A stretch of 64,000 nucleotides of DNA, taken from contig CAWHMK010000001.1 in assembly GCA_963830545.1 (NCBI GenBank), forward strand, positions 1,736,001 through 1,800,000, read 5' to 3'. Numbering within the stretch: position 1 is the stretch's first letter; each line of letters starts with the position of its first letter. The DNA comes from DATGJX01 sp963830545 (lineage in GTDB: Bacteria > Vulcanimicrobiota > Vulcanimicrobiia > Vulcanimicrobiales > Vulcanimicrobiaceae). Under the pieces are notes generated by a model. That model saw only the letters and a program-made list of their open reading frames with translations. It was not told where the DNA came from and made no database searches. This document shows positions 1 through 9,247 of this stretch, piece by piece. Both the position numbers and the translations under genes were made by a program.

Positions 1-992
1 CGCTGCGCCTTATCGCCACGTGGTCAAAAACGGCTGGGTGAACGACGAGCACGGCCGGCCGATGAGCAAATCGCTCGGCACGGGCATCGACGCGAAGGAC
101 GCAATGCAGAAGTGGGGCGCGGACGTGCTCCGTTTGTGGGCCGCCTCGGTGGAATTCGTCGACGACGTGCGTTTCGGTCCGAACGTCGTCGATCAGGTCA
201 GCCGCGTGTATCGCAACATTCGCAATCGCGTGCGTTTCATGCTCAGCAACGTCGACGATTTGAGCCCGGCGGAAATCGTTCCGCGCGAACGGATGCAGTG
301 GTTCGACCGGCTTGCATGTGAGGTCACCGATGCCTGGGCCACGCGCGTGCGAGAGCATTTGCTGGCGTACCGCCTGCACGACGCGTATCTCGAGATCATC
401 CGCTTCGAAGGCGAGGATCTCTCGAGTTTTTATTTGGATGCGCTCAAGGACCGGCTCTATTCGAGCGCGGCACGTGCATCGCGGCGGCGCAGCGCACAAA
501 GCGCAATTCTCCACATCTTGGAGCAGTTTTTGGCGGTGCTCGCGCCGATGCTCTCGTTTACGGCGGAGGAAGCGTGGCAATCGCTTCCGGTGGAGCTTCG
601 CGGCGATCGCCTCAGCGTGTTCGATCTGCCTTTAGCGGCAGCGAAAGCATCCGGCGCCGAAACAGGCGCGGCGTGGGCTAAACTCAAAGAGTCTGCGCGC
701 ACTCGTTGCGGCCAGTGAAGGCAAGCGCGATTACGAGCTGCAGGCGATGCTGAAGGTGCCGAGTCTTTGGTACGAGCGCTTTCATCCGCACGCCGACGAC
801 GTTCGCGAGGCTCTGGTCGTTTCAGCGCTGACGCTCACGCACGACCGGCAGAAAACGGACGACGAAACGCGGTTGGAATTACGCCCGTCAGACGGGCAGA
901 AGTGTCAGCGTTGCTGGAAGTATTTGCCGCTCGGAAGCGATCCGCAGCATCCGGGCTTGTGCGCGCCTTGCGCTGAGATCGTTTCTTCTTAG
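1..992 (+). CDS. ileS: Isoleucyl-tRNA synthetase, 3' part, frameshifted
   Basis: Charges tRNA-Ile with isoleucine in the cytoplasm. Only the C-terminal third is present; the frame is open from base 2. The class I KMSKS loop is seen as GRPMSKSLGTG, followed by the helical anticodon-binding domain (conserved FTAEEAWQSLP) and a C-terminal zinc ribbon (CQRCWKY...CAPCAEIV) ending at 992. The frame breaks near 691: the first frame stops at 718, and the zinc-ribbon frame is open across the junction (LRALVAASEGKRDYEL). Removing one T, so that gagtctg reads gagctg, restores one continuous protein. A broken essential gene suggests a sequence error rather than a pseudogene. Converges with the RRM gene, with the two stop codons overlapping. 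Confidence 0.93.
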
Positions 993-1261
993 CGGCGGCG
1001 TGGCCGTTTGGGCGGCCGGTCCGAAGCGCGAATAACCGTCAGCGGCTTGCCCTCGATCTCGAAGAGATTTAACGCCTTAATCGCCGCATCCGCTGAGCGG
1101 TCGTCGGCCACGTTCACGTAGGCGTAGCCTTTCTTGCGGCGGCTGCGACGATCGCGAGGAAAGGTCACGTCCTCGTCGCCCGCACCGAACTGCCGGAACA
1201 GCGCGAGCAGGTTTTCCTTCGTGGCATCCCGCGGATAGCCGGCAACGAATAATCGGATCAT
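989..1261 (-). CDS. RRM-type RNA-binding protein
   Basis: A 90-residue protein made almost entirely of one RNA recognition motif. RNP-2 is LFVAGYP (residues 4-10) and RNP-1 is KGYAYVNV (about 44-51), followed by a basic Pro/Arg tail (RPPKRPRRR). Small single-RRM proteins of this type occur in cyanobacteria and several environmental phyla, where they bind single-stranded RNA; the target here is unknown. Its ATG overlaps the tgt stop codon by four bases, so it is probably translated from the tgt message. Confidence 0.85.
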   Translation of the reverse strand: MIRLFVAGYPRDATKENLLALFRQFGAGDEDVTFPRDRRSRRKKGYAYVNVADDRSADAAIKALNLFEIEGKPLTVIRASDRPPKRPRRR

Positions 1262-2371
1262 GTCAGCGGTTCTCCGAGAACGCTATCGCGAAAACCTTGC
1301 CACGCCCCTGCTTCCACGGCTGCACGAACCTCACGCAGCAGCGCGTTCAACATGTACACGTTATGATAAGAGAGCAGGCGCGAGCCAAGCATTTCGCCAG
1401 CCCTGAACAAATGGGCGAGATATGCGCGCGTAAACGTCGTGCATACGTAGCAGTCGCAGCGCGAATCGACGGGCGAAAAATCTTTTACGTACGCAGCGTT
1501 GCGTATCGCGAATTCTCCATCGCGCGTCATTGCGCGGCCGTTTCTTCCGCAGCGCGTCGGATACACGCAGTCGAACATGTCGATGCCGCAGTCCACGGCC
1601 ATGACGACGTCGCGAACCGTTCCGACTCCCATCAAGTAACGCGGTTTGTTCGCGGGCAGCATTGAGGCCGACAAGCGGGCCAGGCGATACATTTCCTCAC
1701 GCGTTTCGCCCACTGAAAGGCCGCCGATCGCATATCCGGGAAGATCGAGCCCGACGATAGCGCGCGCACTTCGCTCGCGCGCGTTTGGGTCCACACCTCC
1801 CTGCATGATTGCGAACAGCGCCGTATCGGCAGCCCGCGTGCGGGCTTCCGAGCTGCGCTTCGCCCAATCCGACGAGAGGCGCACGGATTGCTCGATGGCC
1901 TCAGGCGCGGCAGGCAGACTTCACGCAGACGTCGAGCTGCATCGCAACGTCCACGCCGATGGCCTCTTGGAACGCAAGCACGTTTTCCGGCGTGAAGCGG
2001 TGACGGCTGCCGTCCAAATGCGACGAAAACGTCACACCTTCGTCGTCCAACGTGCGCCGCGATTCCAAACTGAAGACCTGAAAACCGCCGCTGTCGGTGA
2101 GAATCGGACCGTGCCATTGCATGAACTCGTGCAGGCCTCCGGCCTCGACGAGCAAATCGCGTCCGGGGCGCAGCCACAAGTGGTAAGTGTTCGCCAAAAC
2201 GATCTGCGAATGTGCGGTGCGCAGCTCCTCGGGTGTAAGTCCTTTTACCGTTGCAGCAGTGCCGACCGGCATGAACGTCGGCGTTTCCACGAGCCCATGA
2301 CGCAGGTGCAGCGTTCCGCGCCTTGCGCTTCCGTCAACTTTCTGCAGTTCAAAAAGTCCGTTTGCGATCAT
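1258..2371 (-). CDS. tgt: tRNA-guanine transglycosylase, frameshifted
   Basis: Exchanges guanine-34 of GUN-anticodon tRNAs for a queuine precursor. The N-terminal part (from 2371) has the family start, LANTYHLWLRPG and the nucleophile-region motif LTDSGGFQVFSL. The C-terminal part has MQGG, GGLSVGE, the second active-site stretch FDCVYPTRCGRNG, and zinc-ligand cysteines in CDCYVCTT plus a downstream His (SYHNVYML). Two overlapping frames meet near 1910-1915. On the minus strand aagtctgcc would read aagctgcc if one T were removed, giving CVKLPAAPEAIEQSV, which fits the family. Length after repair is about 370 residues, as expected. Followed by the RRM gene with a four-base overlap; preceded by a repeat-bearing spacer and rluD. 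Confidence 0.92.
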
Positions 2372-2403
2372 ATCACCGTGCGCTGTAGAGCGGAATGCTT
2401 ATC

Positions 2404-2533
2404 GTCATGCCGAGCGCGTCAGAGCGTGCTGCGCGAAGACGAAGCTGCATGCTTACGGTGGCCCCTCGACAGGCTCGGGGTCGTTCGACTCGCTCACGAT
2501 GACCAGGCTTTCGACGCGCTCACGATGACAAGT
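2404..2533. repeat. Dispersed intergenic repeat, three degenerate copies
   Basis: The spacer between tgt and rluD carries several copies of a short element related to gtcatcctgagcctgtcgaa, read in both orientations: gtcatgccgagcgcgtc near 2404, cctcgacaggctcgggg near 2464, and tcgactcgctcacgatgacc plus tcgacgcgctcacgatgaca near 2487-2530. The last copy runs into rluD and supplies its final codons and stop. The same element recurs near 15960 and 27755. Nothing else is visible in this spacer. Confidence 0.7.
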
Positions 2534-3429
2534 CTTTTGGTGCGCTCAGTAACGACTTCGCCGCGGTATATTCGGGCGGCGGATCGCTTTGGAACTCGAT
2601 GTCGCGGCCCGTGCGCGGGTGACGGAACGAAAGCCGCCACGCATGCAGCGCTTGACCGGGCAGATCGAAACGCCGTTCGGTTTTGCCGTATACGGGGTCG
2701 TTTACGAGCGGATGGCCCAGCGCAGCCATGTGCACCCGAATCTGATGCGTGCGTCCGGTTTCCAAGCGAAAGATCACCTCGGAAGCATTCTTGAGCCGTT
2801 CGCGCACTTCGTAGTGCGTAACGGCGGGTTTACCATCCGCGGTAATGGCGTACTTGAGCCGGTTGTGCGCGTCCCGCCCGATTGCGCCGTCGATCGTGCC
2901 TTTGACATGCTGCGGAATGCCCGCGACAAGACCCAGGTATTCGCGCGAAATGTGCCGTGCTTTCATCGCTTTGCCGAGCGCGCTCAACGCTTCTTCGTTT
3001 TTCGCGACGACGAGCAAACCGGAGGTGTCGCGATCGAGTCGGTGAACCAATCCCGCGCGCACGTTTTCGCCGGGCAGTGAAGTCTACGTGCGCAAGAAGA
3101 GCGTTGACCAGCGTGCCGTTCGTTGCGCCGTGCGCGGGATGCGTCACCATTCCCGCGGGTTTGTCGACGACGAGCACGTCCTCGTCTTCATACACGATCG
3201 TGAGGTCGATCTGTTCCGGCTCTACGCCCAGCGGAGCGCGCTCGGACACCTGCGCGTCGACGACGTCTCCCTCGGCAACGAGATAACTGCCCTTGACCGT
3301 TGCTCCGTTTACGCGCACGTCCCCGCGGCGCACTGCTTCCGCAACGAGCGAGCGAGAGTATCCGGTGTGATGCGCGATGATGACGTCGGCGCGCTTGCCG
3401 GCGTCGTCAGGCGTGACGACGACGTGCAA
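2520..3429 (-). CDS. rluD: 23S rRNA pseudouridine synthase RluD-type, frameshifted
   Basis: Isomerises uridines in 23S rRNA. The N-terminal S4 domain (residues 1-60: KRADVIIAH...VRVNGATVKGSYLVAEGDVV) precedes the RsuA/RluD catalytic domain. The catalytic-Asp motif is HRLDRDTSGLLVV, and LETGRTHQIRVHMAALGHPL is the second conserved block. The two frames meet near 3083. On the plus strand gaagtctacg would read gaagctacg without one T, giving HVASLPGENVRAGLVHRLD. The start overlaps lspA by 23 bases. The last residues (KDLSS) and the stop are encoded by a copy of the dispersed repeat, an odd C-terminus for the family. Confidence 0.92.
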
Positions 3430-3925
3430 GGCTCGCGAGAATCAACAGAATCACGCCCGTCGTAATGCATGCGTCCGCAACGTTGAAGATGTTCGGCCAG
3501 ATGCGGTAGAAGTCGATGAAATCCACGACGTACAGGTAGTGAACGCGATCGGCGATATTGCCGACGGCGCCGCCCAAGATCATGCCGAACGCGACGCGTA
3601 CGAGCAGCGATTGACGCGCCTGATCCCGGAACGAGAACCAAAAGATCAGCAGCACCAAGAGCGCCATGACGATCAGCAGAAACGGCGACGACCCAAAGAG
3701 GCCGAACGCGCCGTGCTGGTTCTGCTCGTACGTCCATTTGAGCAGGTGCGGAATGACGAAGCGGCTTTCGCCCGGCATAAAATGACCCGTAATCAGGTGC
3801 TTCGTATACTGATCGACGGCAATAACGATTGCCGCTACGCCGAACAGCTGAACGGATTCAAAGCTTCGGCTGCGGGACAAATTGATAGAACCAGCCGGCG
3901 ATTCGTAGGAACGAGTTGGTTGCAA
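3407..3925 (-). CDS. lspA: Lipoprotein signal peptidase
   Basis: Signal peptidase II, an inner-membrane aspartyl protease that cleaves prolipoproteins after Lgt has lipidated them. About 172 residues with four hydrophobic segments. Both catalytic aspartates are visible, in GGAVGNIADRVHYLYVVDF and NIFNVADACIT. Overlap with rluD (23 bases) shows coupling. The ATG at 3925 overlaps ccdA by 68 bases, so the true start may be a little further in, before FGVAAIVIAVDQ. Its substrate-preparing partner lgt lies just upstream on the other strand. Confidence 0.93.
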   Translation of the reverse strand: MQPTRSYESPAGSINLSRSRSFESVQLFGVAAIVIAVDQYTKHLITGHFMPGESRFVIPHLLKWTYEQNQHGAFGLFGSSPFLLIVMALLVLLIFWFSFRDQARQSLLVRVAFGMILGGAVGNIADRVHYLYVVDFIDFYRIWPNIFNVADACITTGVILLILASLARRRHA

Positions 3926-4598
3926 GGACGACTCCCGTGGCGATCATGAACGCTCCGGCCGCGAATTCTATTGCGGGCAGGAACCGCTTGATACGATTGA
4001 GCGCAGGCAAAACCGCGCCAATCGCCAGGGCCGTGACCAGGAACGGCACGGCCAAGCCCATGGAATAGACGAAAAGCAGCCACGCTCCCTGCCAAACGCC
4101 GTTCGCTTGCGAGGCCAGCGCAAGAATGGCCGCCAGGATGGGCCCGATGCAGGGCGACCAGCCGGCGGCAAATGCGAGACCGACGATCGCCGATGCGACG
4201 AGCGAGCGCTGTCCCGTCCGTACCTGCACCCGGGTGTCGCGGGCCAGCAGCCGCCAGCGCAGTACGCCCATCATTTGCAAGCCGAGAACGATGACGACGA
4301 TGCCGCCGATGCGCGCGATGAGGACCTGGTTTTCTCGCAGAGCGTTGCCGATGGCGCTCGCGGACGCGCCGAGGGCCACGAAGACGACGGTGAAACCGGC
4401 GATGAACGCGATTGCATGAGAGACGACGCGCGCGCGCGCATCCGCGCTCAGCGTTCCGCGTAGTTCTTCGACGCTCGAACCGGTAAGGAACGAAAGATAC
4501 GCGGGAACCAGCGGGAGGACGCAGGGCGAAACAAAGGAAACGAGCCCCGCCAGGAAGGCGATCCCAACGGTGAGGTGCGCGCTGTCCACACCGCTCAT
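3858..4598 (-). CDS. ccdA: Cytochrome c biogenesis / thiol-disulfide transporter, CcdA family
   Basis: Inner-membrane protein that passes electrons from cytoplasmic thioredoxin to periplasmic thioredoxin-like proteins for cytochrome c maturation or disulfide reduction. 246 residues with six predicted membrane helices. The two family cysteine motifs are present: FVSPCVLPLVPAYLS near residue 25 and AAGWSPCIGPILAA near 147. Starts 44 bases from lgt on the opposite strand and is first of a minus-strand run with lspA, rluD and tgt. No redox partner is encoded nearby. Confidence 0.9.
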   Translation of the reverse strand: MSGVDSAHLTVGIAFLAGLVSFVSPCVLPLVPAYLSFLTGSSVEELRGTLSADARARVVSHAIAFIAGFTVVFVALGASASAIGNALRENQVLIARIGGIVVIVLGLQMMGVLRWRLLARDTRVQVRTGQRSLVASAIVGLAFAAGWSPCIGPILAAILALASQANGVWQGAWLLFVYSMGLAVPFLVTALAIGAVLPALNRIKRFLPAIEFAAGAFMIATGVVLATNSFLRIAGWFYQFVPQPKL

Positions 4599-4642
4599 TT
4601 AGACGAGCCCTCGCGTTGTCATGCCGTCCCTCGAAAGCGCTT

Positions 4643-5503
4643 ATGCAACACTGGTTTACCTACCCCTACATCAATCCGATCGCGGTCCACCTGGGACCGA
4701 TCAGCATCCATTGGTACGGCATCTCGTACCTGATTGGTTTCATCGCGGTCTATTTTTGGATGGGGCGTCCCGCCGGACGCAGGCGCCTGGGCCTGAGTCG
4801 CGAGCAGATTCAAGACTTTCTGGTGTACGCGCTCGTCGGCGTGCTCGTGGGCGGCCGCTCGTTCTTCGTGATCAACGACATGATCAGCAAGCACGATGCG
4901 GCGATGTACTTTCAGCACCCGATCGACTTCCTGGCCGTGTGGAACGGCGGCATGGCGTTCCACGGCGGCCTGGTCGGCGTCATCATCGCGATCTTTCTGT
5001 TCGTGCGCAAGCACCCGGGCCTGACGTACAAGGTCCTGGGCGATGAAGTCGTCGTGCTGCTGCCGATTGGCATCACGCTCACGCGCTTAGTGAATTTCAT
5101 CAACGACGAACTTTGGGGCGACGTCTGCAGACCCGATCATCCGTGGTGCATCGTGCCGGGGAATAGCGCTCCCGTCGCTGCGGGGGGCTGGGGCGCGTAC
5201 TACCGCCATCCCTCGCAACTCTACGAAGCCGTGCTCGACGCAATCACGCTGCCGATTTTGCTGTACATCTACAAGAAGCGCCCGCCGGACGGCGTCGTCG
5301 CGTGGTCGTGGTTCACGATGTACGGCATTACGCGAACGATTGCGGAGATGTGGCGGCACGCCGATTTCATGTGGCACGGCATCACCGGCGGCCAGCTGTA
5401 CGCGCTGCCGATGATCCCAATCGGCCTGATCGGCTTGTATTTCACGCTCCGCAGCGGCAAACGTACCGAAGAACGCGTCGACGGCGTGCCCGTTACCGGA
5501 TGA
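4643..5503 (+). CDS. lgt: Prolipoprotein diacylglyceryl transferase
   Basis: Transfers diacylglycerol from phosphatidylglycerol to the lipobox cysteine of prolipoproteins at the inner membrane. About 286 residues, seven hydrophobic segments. Family features are an N-terminal IHWYGISYLIGF, the conserved Arg in GVLVGGRSFFVI, HGGLVGVI, and RLVNFINDELWG, the Lgt signature region. I place the start at ATG 4643 (MQHWFTYPYINPIAVHLGP) rather than the upstream TTG at 4616, because the family begins close to this motif. The stop overlaps the yggS start (ATGA), so the two are coupled. Confidence 0.94.
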   Translation: MQHWFTYPYINPIAVHLGPISIHWYGISYLIGFIAVYFWMGRPAGRRRLGLSREQIQDFLVYALVGVLVGGRSFFVINDMISKHDAAMYFQHPIDFLAVWNGGMAFHGGLVGVIIAIFLFVRKHPGLTYKVLGDEVVVLLPIGITLTRLVNFINDELWGDVCRPDHPWCIVPGNSAPVAAGGWGAYYRHPSQLYEAVLDAITLPILLYIYKKRPPDGVVAWSWFTMYGITRTIAEMWRHADFMWHGITGGQLYALPMIPIGLIGLYFTLRSGKRTEERVDGVPVTG

Positions 5504-6180
5504 GCGTCGCCGAGCGGTACGCGCGCCTTCGCGCGGCCGTGCCTGCGCACGTAACGATCGTCGCCGTCACCAAATTGCACCCGGTCGAAGCCGTTCGCGA
5601 AGCGATCGCCGCGGGCGTTACGGACGTCGGCGAGAATTACGTGCAGGAAGCGCAGCGCAAATTCGGCTCGCTCGAGGATGCGGCGCGCGTGCGCAAGCAT
5701 TTCATCGGCCATATTCAAACGAACAAGGCAAAGGCGATTGCGGCGACGTTCGACATGGTGCAGAGCGTGGATCGCGTCGAGGCCGCAGCGGCGCTTGCCA
5801 AAGCGTGCCAAGCCTTGGAAAAACGCTTGCCTGTGCTGCTGCAGCTGAACATTTCACCGTCCGAGCGTTTCGGCTGCCCGCCCGCCGAGGCCGAACGCCT
5901 GGCGGACGCGATTCGTTCTCAGGGGGCCCTCGATCTGCAAGGCGTAATGGCCATCGGGCCCCTTGCGCACGAGGAGCCGGAAATTGCGCGCGCCTTTGCG
6001 GTAGCCGCGGAGGTGTTCGCGCGCATCGGCGGCCCGACGCTCTCTTTGGGCATGTCGGGCGACTGGCAAGCGGCGGTCGAGGCCGGCTCGACGATGATTC
6101 GGGTCGGAAGCACCGTTTTCGGACCAAGACCGGCGCGCCCGGCGTCGAAGACTCCCATAACGTTCTCACCGCGAGGTTGA
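5500..6180 (+). CDS. PLP homeostasis protein, YggS family
   Basis: Cytoplasmic PLP-binding protein of the YggS/PROSC family, involved in pyridoxal phosphate homeostasis rather than a known catalytic reaction. 226 residues as an alanine-racemase-like TIM barrel. The PLP lysine lies in IVAVTKLHP (about residue 24); also VGENYVQEAQ, HFIGHIQTNK and the C-terminal LSLGMSGDWQAAVEAGSTMIRVG. ATG overlaps the lgt stop and sepF follows after three bases. yggS next to sepF is a classic cell-division-cluster arrangement in Gram-positive and cyanobacterial genomes. Confidence 0.92.
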   Translation: MSVAERYARLRAAVPAHVTIVAVTKLHPVEAVREAIAAGVTDVGENYVQEAQRKFGSLEDAARVRKHFIGHIQTNKAKAIAATFDMVQSVDRVEAAAALAKACQALEKRLPVLLQLNISPSERFGCPPAEAERLADAIRSQGALDLQGVMAIGPLAHEEPEIARAFAVAAEVFARIGGPTLSLGMSGDWQAAVEAGSTMIRVGSTVFGPRPARPASKTPITFSPRG

Positions 6181-6183
6181 GTC

Positions 6184-6600
6184 ATGAGCATGTTCAGCAA
6201 AATGCGTTCGTTTTTCTCGATGGACGACGTCGAGGAACTCTACGAAGAAGAACCGGGCACTGCGCGCAACGTCGTTCCGCTCGATCACCGCGCCGCACGA
6301 CGCGGAGGTACGGAAGTCAGCGTGTACGCGCCCCGCGCATTCGGTGACGTCACGGAGATCGCCGATGCGCTGCGCAACAGACAAGTCGTCATCGTGAATC
6401 TTCAAAACGCCGATCGCTCGCTGCTGCAGCGCGTCGTCGATTTTACATCGGGAGTCGCCTACACGATCGACGGCAAGATCCAGAAACTCGCCGAAGCGAT
6501 TTATCTGGTGGTTCCGTCCGGCATCATGGTAAACGCGCAGGGGCTGCGCGATTCGATGAGCGCCGACGGTTCGCTGGATTTTCTCTCCAACAGAGGGTAA
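6184..6600 (+). CDS. sepF: Cell division protein SepF
   Basis: Membrane-tethered FtsZ-bundling division protein. 138 residues: an N-terminal amphipathic stretch (MFSKMRSFF), an acidic linker, and the SepF core beginning VSVYAPRAFGDVTEIADAL, with VVIVNLQ and the conserved DFTSGVAYTIDGKIQKL followed by IYLVVPSGI. Placed three bases after yggS and three before divIVA, so clearly co-transcribed. SepF is typical of Firmicutes, Actinobacteria, Cyanobacteria and some archaea, which helps place the host. Confidence 0.96.
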   Translation: MSMFSKMRSFFSMDDVEELYEEEPGTARNVVPLDHRAARRGGTEVSVYAPRAFGDVTEIADALRNRQVVIVNLQNADRSLLQRVVDFTSGVAYTIDGKIQKLAEAIYLVVPSGIMVNAQGLRDSMSADGSLDFLSNRG

Positions 6601-6603
6601 GGC

Positions 6604-7143
6604 ATGCAGAAGATTACGCCTATCGACATTCAACACAAAACGTTCAAGAAGGCGCTGCAAGGCTACGACCGCGCGGAAGTCGATCAGTTTTTGGATGAAC
6701 TCATCGAAACGCTCGAAGACGACGCGCAGCACATCGCGGCGCTGCAAGCCGAAGCCAACGATCTCAAGGAGCGCATCAGTCACTTCAAAGCGATGGAAGA
6801 ATCGCTGCAAAACACGCTGGTGCTCGCGCAGCGCACGGCCGACGAAGTGAAAGCTTCTGCGCACAAAGAAGCCGACCTCATCAAGGAACAAGCGCGCATC
6901 GCGGCCGAGCGCGAAATCGCGACCTTCACGGAAGCGGCAGCCGATGCCCGGCGCGAGCACCAGCGTGCGAACGAAGCGTCCGAAAAGGCGCGCAGCGAGC
7001 TGCGCAGCCTGTTGATGACGCACTTGGCCCTTCTCGAGAAAACGCCGGCCGGCAACGGCGCCCGGACACGCGACGAAACACCGCCGGCCGAAGAGATCAC
7101 CCGCACGGAGATGGTCGACACGAACCGGATTACCGTGTACTAG
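6604..7143 (+). CDS. divIVA: DivIVA-domain polar/septal coiled-coil protein
   Basis: Scaffold that recognises curved membrane at poles and septa. The first 60 residues match the DivIVA lipid-binding domain: MQKITPIDIQHKTFKKALQG, YDRAEVDQFLDELI. A long heptad-rich coiled coil rich in Ala, Glu and Lys follows (residues 35-150). The C-terminus (APPAEEI...RITVY) is unstructured and ends in a hydrophobic tail. Co-transcribed with sepF and yggS; 18 bases separate it from leuB. Confidence 0.93.
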   Translation: MQKITPIDIQHKTFKKALQGYDRAEVDQFLDELIETLEDDAQHIAALQAEANDLKERISHFKAMEESLQNTLVLAQRTADEVKASAHKEADLIKEQARIAAEREIATFTEAAADARREHQRANEASEKARSELRSLLMTHLALLEKTPAGNGARTRDETPPAEEITRTEMVDTNRITVY

Positions 7144-7161
7144 ACGCGAACGCCCGGCTCC

Positions 7162-8235
7162 ATGCCGACGATCGCTATTCTGCCGGGTGACGGAATCGGG
7201 CCTGAAGTAATGCGCGCCGCAGTGCGCGTGCTGCAGAGCGTGAGACCGGATCTCGACTGCGTCGAAACTCCGGTGGCCGGAGCCGCGCTTCAAGCCGGCA
7301 AGCCTGCGCTTCCCGACGAGGCGCGCGCGTTGTGCGAGCGCAGTGCGGGCATTCTTTTCGGATCGGCGGGTCTGCCGCAGTACGAAGGCAAACCGCTTGC
7401 CGAGCGACCCGAATACGCGCTTTTCCTCCTTCGCCGCGACTTCGAACTCTACGCGAATGTGCGCCCCGTGCGCGTATTCGAGGGGTTGGAAGAAGCCTCG
7501 TCGTTGCACGCGCATTTGGTGAAGGACCTGGATTTCATCGTCGTGCGCGAACTGACCGGCGGCATTTATTTCGGCAAGCCCAAAGAACAGCGTACCGGTG
7601 CGGACGGCGTGGAAGAAGCCGTCGACACGATGCTGTACCGCGCGCCGGAGATCGAGCGCATCGCTCGCGTCGCATTCGAACTTGCACGCAAGCGGCGCAA
7701 ACGCCTCACCTCGATCGACAAGCAGAACATCCTCGAAACGTCGCGGCTATGGCGGCGCGTCGTGGAACGCGTTGCGGCGCACTATCCGGACGTTCTTCTC
7801 GACCATCTCCTCGTGGACAATGCGGCCATGCAATTGGTGCGCCGGCCGGCTGAGTTCGACGTGCTCGTGACCGAGAACATGTTCGGCGACATTCTATCGG
7901 ACGAAGCGGCGATGTTGACGGGTTCGATCGGTAATCTGCCCAGCGCGAGTTTGGGTACGCGCATGACGGAGTTCGGACAGTTCGGACTGTACGAGCCGAT
8001 CGGCGGATCGGCGCCGGACATCGCCGGAACGGGTGTTGCGAATCCGACGGCCGCAATCTTGTCGGCGGCAATGCTGCTGCGTCACAGTTTGAGGGACGAC
8101 GCGGGCGCGGATCGCATCGAGCGGGCGGTCGAAACGTCGTTTGCGCAAGGCGCGCGCACGCGCGAACTGGCAGGCGTAGGGAAAAACTTCTTGGATACGC
8201 AGCGCTTCACCGACGCAGTCGTGGCACACTTGTGA
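7162..8235 (+). CDS. leuB: 3-isopropylmalate dehydrogenase
   Basis: Oxidatively decarboxylates 3-isopropylmalate in leucine synthesis. 357 residues, normal length. Visible family motifs are the N-terminal ILPGDGIGPEVM, the RELTGGIYFGKP substrate loop, LTSIDKQNIL, the metal-binding block VTENMFGDILSDEAAMLTGS and the NAD site GGSAPDIAGTGVANPTA. No other leu genes are nearby; it sits between divIVA and fabH. Its stop overlaps the fabH start (GTGA), so the two are translationally coupled. Confidence 0.95.
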   Translation: MPTIAILPGDGIGPEVMRAAVRVLQSVRPDLDCVETPVAGAALQAGKPALPDEARALCERSAGILFGSAGLPQYEGKPLAERPEYALFLLRRDFELYANVRPVRVFEGLEEASSLHAHLVKDLDFIVVRELTGGIYFGKPKEQRTGADGVEEAVDTMLYRAPEIERIARVAFELARKRRKRLTSIDKQNILETSRLWRRVVERVAAHYPDVLLDHLLVDNAAMQLVRRPAEFDVLVTENMFGDILSDEAAMLTGSIGNLPSASLGTRMTEFGQFGLYEPIGGSAPDIAGTGVANPTAAILSAAMLLRHSLRDDAGADRIERAVETSFAQGARTRELAGVGKNFLDTQRFTDAVVAHL

Positions 8236-9224
8236 GGGAAATCGCTCTGCGCGCGCCGGTGCGCGTGGCCGCAATCGGCATGTACGTGCCCCACCGGATC
8301 GTTACGAACGACGATCTCGCGGGCATGGTCGAAACCTCGGACGCGTGGATTCTGCAGCGCACCGGCATTCGGACCCGGCGGCGCGTCGCTGAAAACGAAT
8401 ATGCGAGCGATCTCGCGGTCGGCGCAGTCCGCGACTTGCTCGAATCGCATCCCGAGGTCGACGTGCGCAGTGTGGATTACATCCTGGTTTCATCCACGAC
8501 GCCGGATTACGTTTATCCGAGCATTGCCGCGCTCGTTCAGGATAGGCTCGGCATTCCGACCAGCTGCGGCGCGCTCGATTTGAGCGCCGCGTGCGCCGGT
8601 TTCTGCTCCGCGCTCAACATTGCCGCAGCCCTCATCGCGTCGGATCAGGCGCACCGTGTGCTGATCGTTGCCACCGAAGCCCTGACGCGATCGGTCGATT
8701 ACACGGATCGTTCGACGTGCGTCCTGTTTGGAGACGGCGCGGCCGCTATGCTGATCGTCCGCGACGAGCGGTGTGCGCTGGCGGGCATGGACGCCGGTTC
8801 GGACGGAAGCGCCGGCCCCTCGTTGTATCGAACGGCGATGCGCGGCGACATCGGCGGCGTGAGCGATGGAAGTGGTTTGCTCCGGCAATCCGGGCGCGAC
8901 GTGTACCGCTGGGTGCTCGAAAATATTCCGCTCGCAATCGACCGCATTTTGGATCGCGCCGGCATGAGCCTGGACGGCATCGATTGGTTCATTCCGCACA
9001 GTGCGAATATGCGCATGATCGAAGCGCTGTGCAAACGCATCGAGTTTCCGTTGGAACGCACGCTTACCAGTATCGGAGAATACGGCAATACCTCCGCGGT
9101 AAGCATTCCGCTTGCGCTCATTCCCGCCGTGCGCAACGGCACGGTGAAGCAGGGCGACCGGTTATTGCTCGTCGGTTTCGGCGGCGGCTTGGTCAGCGCG
9201 GGCGCAGTTTTGACCTGGCTGTGA
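8232..9224 (+). CDS. fabH: Beta-ketoacyl-ACP synthase III
   Basis: Starts fatty acid synthesis by condensing acyl-CoA with malonyl-ACP. 330 residues from a GTG start overlapping leuB. The catalytic triad is visible: Cys in LDLSAACAGFCSAL (about residue 121), His in WFIPHSANMRM and Asn in SIGEYGNTSAVS. The C-terminal glycine-rich LVGFGGGLVSAGAVLTWL is typical. No other fab genes are adjacent, so a role in a specialised starter reaction cannot be excluded, although all catalytic residues are conserved. Confidence 0.94.
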   Translation: MREIALRAPVRVAAIGMYVPHRIVTNDDLAGMVETSDAWILQRTGIRTRRRVAENEYASDLAVGAVRDLLESHPEVDVRSVDYILVSSTTPDYVYPSIAALVQDRLGIPTSCGALDLSAACAGFCSALNIAAALIASDQAHRVLIVATEALTRSVDYTDRSTCVLFGDGAAAMLIVRDERCALAGMDAGSDGSAGPSLYRTAMRGDIGGVSDGSGLLRQSGRDVYRWVLENIPLAIDRILDRAGMSLDGIDWFIPHSANMRMIEALCKRIEFPLERTLTSIGEYGNTSAVSIPLALIPAVRNGTVKQGDRLLLVGFGGGLVSAGAVLTWL

Positions 9225-9247
9225 CCTGCTGAAACGCCATCCGCAAA

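Noticed and set aside
6166..7515. 449-codon minus-strand open frame
   Set aside because: Antisense to sepF, divIVA and the start of leuB, all well recognised; no motif in the antisense product.
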